A stretch of 21,868 nt of DNA from IMG/VR virus record IMGVR_UViG_3300030104_002362, positions 1 through 21,868 of that record; one strand, 5' to 3'. This DNA comes from a virus. Both the position numbers and the translations under genes were made by a program. The notes below the pieces were generated by a model, which had not been told where the DNA came from, ran no database searches, and saw nothing but the letters and a program-made list of their open reading frames with translations. Numbering within the stretch: position 1 is the first letter of the stretch; every line of letters starts with the position of its first letter. Positions 1-5,231 of the stretch are shown in pieces.

Positions 1-1
1 C

Positions 2-781
2 TTCCACTATCTTAGAGAAATATGGAAAGAGACAACAGAGAAAGACGCTCTTATAGGTGTGTCAATGACAGGAATAGGGAGTGCCGCTGTGCTCCAAATG
101 GATATGAAGGAAGCTGCAAATATCGTTACAAAAGAAAACGCAAGAGTAGCAAAGGTCTTAGGGATTAAATCTTCAGCCAGATGTACAACCGTAAAACCTG
201 CAGGGACGACATCTCTGGTCCTCGGAACATCATCGGGTATTCATGCGTGGCATAATGATTATTATGTCCGTAGAATGCGCGTGGGGAAAAATGAGGCTAT
301 ATACACATATTTATCTAACAAACATCCAGAGTTAATTGAAGATGAATACTTCAGACCACACGATACCGCTGTAATTTCTGTGCCACAGAAAGCCCCAGCT
401 AAATCAATACTTAGAACTGAATCACCGTTTGATACTCTTGAAAGAGTTAAACGTGTTTCACGAGATTGGATTAAGCCGGGTCATAGACGTGGTAGCAATA
501 CACATAATGTATCAGCTACAATATCTTTGAAAAAAGATGAATGGGAGAAAGCAGGTGAATGGATGTGGAGTAATAGAGATTATTACAATGGGTTGTCAGT
601 ATTGCCATACGATGGTGGTACTTATACACAAGCTCCGTTTGAGGACATCACGGAGGATAAATACAAGGAGATGTCTAAAGTATTATCTGATGTCGATTTA
701 ACGAAAGTAACAGAGACAGATGATAACACAGATCTATCAGGCGAGCTTGCTTGTGCTGGTGGATCATGTGAAGTTGTTTAA
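2..781 (+). CDS. nrdJ: Adenosylcobalamin-dependent (class II) ribonucleoside-triphosphate reductase, C-terminal third, cut by left edge
   Basis: The frame is open from base 2, so the start lies left of the window; the GTG at 59 is an internal valine. The 259 visible residues match the end of monomeric class II reductases of the Lactobacillus leichmannii type (about 740 aa). They contain TVKPAGTTSLVLGTSSGIH, a following HNDYYVRRMR stretch, and the terminal CAGGSC pair (codons 752-754 and 767-769), which has the C-x4-C spacing of the redox cysteines that re-reduce the active site. The radical-forming and other active-site cysteines would be upstream and cannot be checked. The enzyme makes deoxyribonucleotides from ribonucleotides using coenzyme B12 and needs no oxygen. 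A phage copy boosts dNTP supply during replication and implies that the host makes or imports cobalamin. It is followed after 18 bases by the H1-like gene, probably in the same operon. Confidence 0.93.
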   Translation, partial: FHYLREIWKETTEKDALIGVSMTGIGSAAVLQMDMKEAANIVTKENARVAKVLGIKSSARCTTVKPAGTTSLVLGTSSGIHAWHNDYYVRRMRVGKNEAIYTYLSNKHPELIEDEYFRPHDTAVISVPQKAPAKSILRTESPFDTLERVKRVSRDWIKPGHRRGSNTHNVSATISLKKDEWEKAGEWMWSNRDYYNGLSVLPYDGGTYTQAPFEDITEDKYKEMSKVLSDVDLTKVTETDDNTDLSGELACAGGSCEVV

Positions 782-799
782 TTTAATAAAATATAAAAT

Positions 800-979
800 A
801 TGAATTTAGAAGAATTATTAGACACTATGCAAGATGAAATGCACAGTGCTCACGAAGAAATAGAAAAGTTTATGGGTGGTAATAAATCAGCCGGGACTAG
901 AGCTAGAAAGAGTATGCAGACAATTAAGGAGGCTGCTCAGAACGTGAGAACAACAATTCAAAGCATTAAAAATAGCTAA
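800..979 (+). CDS. Small histone H1-like DNA-binding protein (Hc1 type)
   Basis: A 59-residue protein begins MNLEELLDTM. It has an acidic helical N-terminal half (DEMHSAHEEIEKF) and then a basic helix running from GNKSAGTRARKSMQ to QSIKNS. The pattern GNKxAGTRxRKxMQxxKxxAQxxRxxxQxxKN is that of the histone H1-like Hc1 family common in Bacteroidetes chromosomes, where the proteins are also about 60 aa. The likely role is binding or compacting DNA. In a phage it might act on replicating phage DNA or on host nucleoid structure; that role is inferred. The ATG at 800 sits in an A/T-rich leader 18 bases after the reductase stop, and a terminator follows 22 bases after its own stop, so it is the last gene of the rightward operon. 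Confidence 0.8.
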   Translation: MNLEELLDTMQDEMHSAHEEIEKFMGGNKSAGTRARKSMQTIKEAAQNVRTTIQSIKNS

Positions 980-1000
980 GTATTATATACTTTAAATAAC

Positions 1001-1028
1001 AAAGGGAGCTTAACGGCTCCCTTTTTTT
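1001..1028 (+). terminator. Rho-independent terminator between convergent operons
   Basis: A perfect 9-bp stem (AAAGGGAGC at 1001-1009, GCTCCCTTT at 1016-1024) encloses a 6-base loop and runs into further T residues on the + strand. It lies 22 bases after the H1-like stop. Read on the - strand, the same hairpin is followed by a shorter T-rich stretch, so it may also stop the leftward transcripts that converge here. Confidence 0.9.
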
Positions 1029-1093
1029 ATCGCTATTTTAAAAATCACTAAACCAACTATTGCAGCGGTTGTACATATTGGACACGGACACAT
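1010..1093 (-). CDS. Tiny CxCxxC membrane peptide, possible
   Basis: A 27-residue ORF starts MCPCPICTTAAIVGLVIFKI and ends KKGSR. It has a CPCPIC cysteine cluster at the N terminus, then one hydrophobic segment (about residues 9-22) and a basic tail. Its ATG overlaps the stop of the 97-aa gene upstream (TAATG), the same junction used between other genes of this block, which suggests translational coupling. Its stop codon lies in the loop of the terminator hairpin. No function is recognised. The small size leaves real doubt about whether it is a gene; the overlap and a similar CPCxxC motif in the 59-aa ORF at 7300-7479 are the arguments for it. Confidence 0.45.
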   Translation of the reverse strand: MCPCPICTTAAIVGLVIFKIAIKKGSR

Positions 1094-1386
1094 TATTTTT
1101 TAGCTTTATGTTTTCTACAAAATGATGCTGCAGCGGCTTTACTACCAAATCCCCACTTTTTTAAAGCCATTGCTAGCTTGCTTGGACTACCGTTTTTATC
1201 TTTCATACCTCCTTTCATACCAGCGAATCTACAAGCAAAAGATATTCTACGTTTACCTGTACCACTAGTTTGTCTTGACCCTAGTGTTTTACCGGTTTCA
1301 GACTTATGCTTAGACCTCATTTTTCTATTTTGCCTCTCGTAAGACTTTTCTGTTATCCTTAGCGGGCTACTATTATGTAATGCCAT
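1093..1386 (-). CDS. Small basic phage protein, DUF6321-like
   Basis: A 97-residue very basic protein. Its core, from GKRRISFACRFAG through GMKDKNGSPSKLAMALKKW, follows the pattern RRxSFxxRxxGxxGxMKDxxGxPxxxAxALxKW. I associate this pattern from memory with the DUF6321 family of small marine-phage proteins; the family number is unverified. The tail, FGSKAAAASFCRKHKAKK, adds a second Cys/His cluster, so nucleic-acid binding is plausible but not shown. The molecular role is unknown. It is separated by 2 bases from the next gene upstream (1389-1613) and overlaps the 27-aa ORF downstream, so it belongs to the leftward late operon. The ATG at 1386 is preceded by an A-rich leader (AAAAAGAAATAATT) without a Shine-Dalgarno. 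Confidence 0.75.
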   Translation of the reverse strand: MALHNSSPLRITEKSYERQNRKMRSKHKSETGKTLGSRQTSGTGKRRISFACRFAGMKGGMKDKNGSPSKLAMALKKWGFGSKAAAASFCRKHKAKK

Positions 1387-1388
1387 AA

Positions 1389-1613
1389 TTATTTCTTTTT
1401 AGGTACACAATTAGGAACCATTCTACCTCCTTTCTTTTTCATACCAATCATTTCGTACCCTTCCCAACAAGGTCCTTTCTTTTTAAATGGAACTTTTTTG
1501 TATGGATTATGGTCAAACCCTTTCTTTTCTAAAGCATTGTGTTCAGCTTCAGTTTCAGCACGTTCTGTTTTATACATATTATGAGCTTCAAAGCCCTTCA
1601 TTTTAAACGCCAT
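1389..1613 (-). CDS. Small basic phage protein with GYExxGxKxK-GxxVPNCVP tail motif
   Basis: A 74-residue lysine-rich protein of unknown function. Its N terminus, MAFKMKGFEAHN, resembles that of the 67-aa ORF at 3056-3259 (MAFKMRGYSAFT). The C-terminal part has CWEGYEMIGMKKKGGRMVPN followed by CVPKKK. From memory, a C-x-GYE-x2-G-x-K-x-K-G-x2-VPNCVP pattern recurs at the ends of many short marine phage and viral proteins. Two cysteines bracket this motif (residues 49 and 69) and may form a disulfide or bind a metal. Two-base spacing on both sides puts it firmly in the leftward operon. Whether it is a virion component or a host-directed factor cannot be told from the sequence. Confidence 0.75.
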   Translation of the reverse strand: MAFKMKGFEAHNMYKTERAETEAEHNALEKKGFDHNPYKKVPFKKKGPCWEGYEMIGMKKKGGRMVPNCVPKKK

Positions 1614-1614
1614 A

Positions 1615-2010
1615 TTATTGAAATTTATTTAGTTTTATAGTATCAACCGCGTGTTGTACTGTTTTTTTATCTGCTTCTAGTTTAAACATTATGTTAGGAT
1701 TAAATCTTTCTTTTTCAATACCGTTATCAAATATAATAATAGTTGGTATTCCAGTTATATTATATTTAGTTTGTATATCTGCGTGAGCCATTATATCTAA
1801 CCTATATTTTTCACATTCCTTTAATTTTCCTAAATCAGCAAATTGATTAGCAGAATTCCAATCAGCCCAAAATTCTATAGCTACTATATCTTTAGCTATA
1901 CGATCTTTAAAATCACCATTAATAAACTCTTGTCCAAAAGCAGCACTACATCCAAAGATGAGTATCATTAGTAAAACGTATATATAGTTTGATATATCTA
2001 TTCTTTTCAT
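1615..2010 (-). CDS. Exported thioredoxin-fold protein lacking the CxxC active site
   Basis: A 131-residue protein with an N-terminal signal sequence (hydrophobic stretch about residues 9-25; cleavage probably near AFGQ). A thioredoxin-like core follows: AIEFWADW (44-51), LDIM, the helix HADIQTKYNI, and the cis-proline element GIPTIIIFDNG (87-97). In normal thioredoxins the W is followed by CGPC; here W51 is followed by N52-S53-A54-N55. Both catalytic cysteines are missing while the cis-proline loop is kept, so the fold is probably retained without dithiol-disulfide activity. Two cysteines remain (21, in the signal region, and 66). C21 could be a lipobox cysteine, though LIFGC is not a clean match. 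It overlaps the upstream gene by 4 bases (ATGA). The role may be protein binding in the periplasm, like thioredoxin used as a scaffold in T7 polymerase; that is inference. Confidence 0.82.
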   Translation of the reverse strand: MKRIDISNYIYVLLMILIFGCSAAFGQEFINGDFKDRIAKDIVAIEFWADWNSANQFADLGKLKECEKYRLDIMAHADIQTKYNITGIPTIIIFDNGIEKERFNPNIMFKLEADKKTVQHAVDTIKLNKFQ

Positions 2011-2351
2011 TGTCTTAATAGTTTTATTTCGTCTTTCAACTCATCAACTTCTTTTACCAACGCATCAATTTGATTACGAGCCATTTGATCTTTCATGTTA
2101 AACTCCATTCTAGTTGGAGGCCAAGTGTTAGTAGCGGCTGGATCACCCATGTCTATAGTATATATACCTGTTCCAGGTTTAGGTAGCTCAAGCGCTTGTT
2201 CAACTTTACCCTCAAGTTCTGAGAACTTGGAGTTTATCGTTGCCATTAAACCAAAATAAGCTGATATAACTGTAGCAACAGCCATAACAATTGCTACTAA
2301 GGTTTTAACACTTATTTGAAACTTACTGTCTTCTGATAGTTCTTTTGCCAT
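2007..2351 (-). CDS. One-TM protein with C-terminal coiled coil
   Basis: A 114-residue protein: a short N-terminal stretch, one membrane helix (about residues 16-38, VKTLVAIVMAVATVISAYFG), a heptad-like segment (about 40-55), a proline/glycine-rich linker, and a C-terminal helix with clear heptads (RNQIDALVKEVDELKDEIKL). The family is not recognised. The layout would suit a membrane-anchored oligomer such as a holin- or spanin-type lysis factor, or an anchor for the exported proteins beside it, but no specific motif supports either. It overlaps the next gene by ATGA and shares a TAATG junction with the T9SS gene upstream, so the three are translationally linked. Confidence 0.75.
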   Translation of the reverse strand: MAKELSEDSKFQISVKTLVAIVMAVATVISAYFGLMATINSKFSELEGKVEQALELPKPGTGIYTIDMGDPAATNTWPPTRMEFNMKDQMARNQIDALVKEVDELKDEIKLLRQ

Positions 2352-3043
2352 TATTTTGTTTTATAATATATCTTACCGTTTTCAATATACAACCCCTCTC
2401 TTTCACGAATTGCTTGCCCGTTAATATTATATATCACTCCATTTGTTTTAGATTTATCCACTACCTCCATAATACTTGTATTACAAGGTAAACCTGAGTC
2501 ACAGTCTATGTATTCTATAATTTCTTCATATTGTATTTCCACGATAGTATCCATAACAAATATTTCAACATACTCAATAACCGGTACTTCAATGAACAAT
2601 GTATCTAATATATCATCATATACAATTATTGTATCAGTTTGTTGTATATATTCAATTTGAACAATCGTATCGAATTCAATTATTGTATCATATATTGTAT
2701 TGTATATTGTATCAAATATCGTTTCATATTCAATTGTTTCAACATAAACTGTATCGCAAGGTAGAGGCCCAACTGGTCCACAGCTTTCCACTGTTGTTGG
2801 CTCTGCATTAGCCTCATCGCTTCCATCAACACAATCTTCCCAACCATCATTTAAATAAAATAAACCACCTTCTCCATTAGGAACACAACCTTCGGGTGAG
2901 TATTGTGTCCAGTTTGCTGGATCATCTCCGCAATAAAAACCATTTTGTTCTGCACAGTTTAAACACAACTGCTGAAAGTCGTATCCTTGCGCATTAACAA
3001 ACGAGCCAATAAACGCAAATAGTATTATAGTATATTTTTTCAT
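2351..3043 (-). CDS. Secreted LDLa-like protein with DTI repeats and T9SS-type sorting tail
   Basis: A 230-residue protein in four parts. Residues 1-18 are a signal peptide (MKKYTIILFAFIGSFVNA). Residues about 27-88 resemble an LDL-receptor class A module: cysteines at 30, 38, 53, 71 and 88, F36, and the hallmark calcium-site stretch DGWEDCVDGSDE (66-77); the usual fourth cysteine is replaced. Residues about 96-178 are a low-complexity run of short DTI/YETI/FDTI units, probably an extended beta stalk. Residues 202-230 (GVIYNINGQAIREREGLYIE followed by NGKIYYKTK) match the Por/type IX secretion C-terminal sorting domain of Bacteroidetes, with its IYNxxGQ, GLYI and basic end. The product is predicted to cross the inner membrane by Sec and the outer membrane by the host T9SS, ending at the cell surface or outside. 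Role unknown: adhesion, surface masking or virion decoration are options. Confidence 0.82.
   Translation of the reverse strand: MKKYTIILFAFIGSFVNAQGYDFQQLCLNCAEQNGFYCGDDPANWTQYSPEGCVPNGEGGLFYLNDGWEDCVDGSDEANAEPTTVESCGPVGPLPCDTVYVETIEYETIFDTIYNTIYDTIIEFDTIVQIEYIQQTDTIIVYDDILDTLFIEVPVIEYVEIFVMDTIVEIQYEEIIEYIDCDSGLPCNTSIMEVVDKSKTNGVIYNINGQAIREREGLYIENGKIYYKTK
2510..2758 (-). repeat. Degenerate short tandem repeat coding for (Y/F)DTI units
   Basis: On the + strand, units such as ATTGTATC and TATTGTAT recur many times, most densely at 2640-2740. On the coding strand they give DTI, ETI and NTI tripeptides spaced by two to six residues. The array is in frame and internal to the secreted LDLa/T9SS gene, so it is a protein repeat that could change length by slippage or recombination. 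Confidence 0.75.
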
Positions 3044-3055
3044 AGTATTAAATTT

Positions 3056-3259
3056 TTATTTATTATGAGATTCAACCTTACCTGTTTCAGGGTTCCAGTT
3101 GTACTCCGTTTTTCCGTCAGACATTGAGTTAATTTTTTTCATTAATTCTTTGTCAGACATTTTATTCATATTGTCTTTTATAAAGTTTTTTATTTCTTGT
3201 TCTTTTTTTGGTGGATCAGTTTTTGTAAAAGCACTGTAACCTCTCATTTTAAATGCCAT
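3056..3259 (-). CDS. Small hydrophilic protein with MAFKM(K/R)G N terminus
   Basis: A 67-residue soluble protein of unknown function. It starts MAFKMRGYSAFTKTDPPKK, sharing its opening residues with the 74-aa ORF at 1389-1613, continues with a charged helical middle (KEQEIKNFIKDNMNKMSDKE) and ends in TEYNWNPETGKVESHNK. The start is supported by an A/T-rich leader and by 3-base spacing from the upstream outer-membrane gene. It sits between two exported proteins but has no signal peptide or membrane segment. The shared N terminus may mark a phage-specific family or a binding peptide; nothing more specific can be said. Confidence 0.7.
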   Translation of the reverse strand: MAFKMRGYSAFTKTDPPKKEQEIKNFIKDNMNKMSDKELMKKINSMSDGKTEYNWNPETGKVESHNK

Positions 3260-3262
3260 ATC

Positions 3263-4303
3263 TTAAAATATTAAATAGTTAAACCCAAATTTCATTTCAA
3301 AGATTTCCTTGTCCCAGTATTTCATGTGAGTACCTTCTACAAACAAACCTAAACTCTTTGTTATCCTAGTTCCTAGTATTAACCCTGAGTCCCACTCAAC
3401 TTTACTATCAGTATATTCGTAAGAATAATCATCTAGCCCGTGGTGGTATGGTAAACAATTATACCAAGCGTGTATCCAAAATTTAGGTGTATACTTATAA
3501 TAAGCAATACCAATAACAGCGCTTAGTTCTTTTTGTAAACCTAATTTTTCTAACTCTTGCTCGTTAAACCTAGCAACAGCATCGCCAAAATAGTGGTGGA
3601 AAAACTCGTCATTTGAGGTAGCGATAAGTACGGAATCTCCACCACTAACGTCGTACCAGTTTTGGTCGACATAAAATCCCTGTACCCATTGTTCTGGTGC
3701 ATATCCAAAGTCTTCTGCTAAGTCTTGAAAATTAGAAGCGCCTGGAACCCAAAAGTCTTGTATAGGATTTATACCGTAAGCTGGATGTATTCTAAATACA
3801 GTTCCAACGGTAAAATCCCAATTACCTTTATTTAATCTTAATCTATAATCAAGAGAAGAATATTTTAAATCTACTCTTTCATTGTCTGTGTATTGCGCTT
3901 TAAAAACGAACCAATCACTGAGATAACGTAACCAAAAATTTTGCTCAGTAAACTTTTCGCCACGATTACGTATAAAAGAATAATTAAACAAATACTCCCA
4001 ACCATTAGCGTTGCCAATAGTAACGTTGTCTGCAGTATTTCTTTCAGTACCAGTGTACCACGTTTGTCTCTTCGTCTCATAATCAAATCTTGCTATTTTG
4101 CGCAACCCCAACGTTAAGTTGTAATCATACGCGTTAATTTCAGTTATATTTTCATAGCCTTTGTTTACAGCTTTGTAATCCTCGTCTTCAACGAACGATG
4201 TGTTCATAGACATCGATGTGTAAACAGTTGAATACTTAAAGAAGTCTTTTATTTGCGCACTACAAACTGTGCTAAATAAAAGTAATAGTAATATTTTTTT
4301 CAT
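3263..4303 (-). CDS. Phage-encoded outer-membrane beta-barrel-like protein
   Basis: A 346-residue protein with a classic signal peptide (MKKILLLLLFSTVCSA, cleavage before Q17). The rest alternates short aromatic-rich strands with polar turns, for example YNLTLGLRKIARFDY, WEYLFNYSFI, NFWLRYLSDWFVFKAQY, LDYRLRLNKGNWDFTVGTVF, AVIGIAYYKY and LGLFVEGTHMKYW. The last strand, FEMKFGFNYLIF, ends in phenylalanine, the terminal residue typical of barrels inserted by the BAM machinery. Together these point to an outer-membrane barrel. I recall related proteins in marine phage metagenomes, without known function. Possible roles are blocking or changing phage receptors (superinfection exclusion), nutrient uptake, or a structural role; the signal peptide argues against an ordinary virion protein. 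Six bases separate it from the 106-aa gene upstream. Confidence 0.75.
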   Translation of the reverse strand: MKKILLLLLFSTVCSAQIKDFFKYSTVYTSMSMNTSFVEDEDYKAVNKGYENITEINAYDYNLTLGLRKIARFDYETKRQTWYTGTERNTADNVTIGNANGWEYLFNYSFIRNRGEKFTEQNFWLRYLSDWFVFKAQYTDNERVDLKYSSLDYRLRLNKGNWDFTVGTVFRIHPAYGINPIQDFWVPGASNFQDLAEDFGYAPEQWVQGFYVDQNWYDVSGGDSVLIATSNDEFFHHYFGDAVARFNEQELEKLGLQKELSAVIGIAYYKYTPKFWIHAWYNCLPYHHGLDDYSYEYTDSKVEWDSGLILGTRITKSLGLFVEGTHMKYWDKEIFEMKFGFNYLIF

Positions 4304-4308
4304 TTTTT

Positions 4309-4629
4309 TTAATTAATAATTATAGATAAATCAGCGTCTCCGCCAGATGTTGTCGTTGATAACTTCATCTCAAATTGTTTACTATTATAACTTAGCATTT
4401 GATGGTCGTCTATTACCAAGTTTGTTTCAGGCGGCATTAACGTTTTTACTATATCATAAGTTGGGTTTCCCCCAGTTTTAACGTCTCTTAAGAATATAGT
4501 TACAAGAGTTGATAAAGAATTACTTTTGTTGGTTATTTTTATAAATTTAACTGCACCCTTACCTGTACCATAGCTTGATATTACGGTGCTGGTAGAGTCA
4601 TCAGTTGTTATATTTCTATATATAGCCAT
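4309..4629 (-). CDS. Small beta-rich phage structural protein, hypothetical
   Basis: A 106-residue protein starting MAIYRNITTDD, rich in Ser, Thr and short beta strands (KFIKITNKS, LVTIFLRDV, QFEMKLSTT, ADLSIIIN). No catalytic motif, signal peptide or membrane helix is visible. The composition and its place directly downstream of the fibre-associated coiled-coil gene, one base apart, suggest a tail or head accessory protein. The family is not recognised beyond a general likeness to small structural proteins of marine phages. Confidence 0.7.
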   Translation of the reverse strand: MAIYRNITTDDSTSTVISSYGTGKGAVKFIKITNKSNSLSTLVTIFLRDVKTGGNPTYDIVKTLMPPETNLVIDDHQMLSYNSKQFEMKLSTTTSGGDADLSIIIN

Positions 4630-4630
4630 A

Positions 4631-5230
4631 TTATTTTAATTGTATTGATCCTGTTTTTTCAATTTTTTTGCCAGTCTTATCTATATCAGTAAATATAAAA
4701 TCTAAACCATACGTACCCCTGTTCTGTACAATTCCACAAACTAATCTTTGGTTATTACTGCTATTTAAGTCTGGTGTAACTTCTAACTTATTAGCGATTA
4801 ATAGATTCACACTATTACCTTGACTTTTTATATCATTAGTATTAGTAGTAATAAGACCGCTAAGGTTTTTAACTTCACTTCGGTTATCAGACACAGCTGT
4901 TTTATTATCACTAATATCTTTAGCCTGCTGAGTTGTTATTCCTGTCTTAGCTGTATTGGCTGTGATAGCACTTGCTTGATTAGCTGTTATTCCAGTCTTA
5001 TCTTTATTAGAAGATATTTCTGTTCTAAGATAATCTAACTCATCTTGCATTTGCTGTATCATATATATTATTGGACCTAAACGGTAATCATCTATTATAT
5101 CACTAAACCCATGTGTTGCACTATACTCAAATGCTGTTTTAGCGTAGTTTTTGTTGGCGGCAGCTATCTTGTCACTACCACTACCGGTTTCCTTATAAAA
5201 TTTTTTGTATTCTTTATCTGTTAAAGCCAT
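4631..5230 (-). CDS. Coiled-coil repeat protein, probable tail-fibre or tail accessory component
   Basis: A 199-residue protein. An N-terminal region (1-70) has polar helices ending in IIYMIQQMQDELDYLRTEIS. Two 17-residue repeats follow: KTGIT-x2-QA-x2-I-x2-N starts at 78 and again at 95. Next come heptad-like Asn/Thr/Ile segments to about 145 (LSGLITTNTNDI), and a globular C-terminal tip. Repeats of the type KTGITxxQAxAITANTA recur in trimeric coiled-coil structural proteins of marine phages, as far as I recall. The gene directly follows the tail-fibre gene, one base apart, so a role in fibre assembly or as a fibre segment is likely. The start is at an ATG in the leader TACCTTCTTAATATG. Confidence 0.75.
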   Translation of the reverse strand: MALTDKEYKKFYKETGSGSDKIAAANKNYAKTAFEYSATHGFSDIIDDYRLGPIIYMIQQMQDELDYLRTEISSNKDKTGITANQASAITANTAKTGITTQQAKDISDNKTAVSDNRSEVKNLSGLITTNTNDIKSQGNSVNLLIANKLEVTPDLNSSNNQRLVCGIVQNRGTYGLDFIFTDIDKTGKKIEKTGSIQLK

Positions 5231-5231
5231 A

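Noticed and set aside
59-61. GTG as start of a 240-aa reductase
   Set aside because: The frame is open to base 2 with reductase-like sequence (FHYLREIWKETTEKD), so this is an internal valine of a gene cut by the window.
2007-2351. Holin or spanin
   Set aside because: One TM helix plus coiled coil is compatible, but there is no lipobox, no paired partner and no endolysin gene nearby, so only the topology is reported.
2590-2755. CRISPR-like array suggested by repeated ATTGTATC units
   Set aside because: Units are short, degenerate, without unique spacers, and stay in frame as DTI codons of a protein repeat.
3871-4086. 71-aa hydrophobic - strand ORF inside the outer-membrane gene
   Set aside because: Could mimic a small membrane protein, but lies wholly inside the signal-peptide barrel gene in another frame and has no operon-like boundaries.
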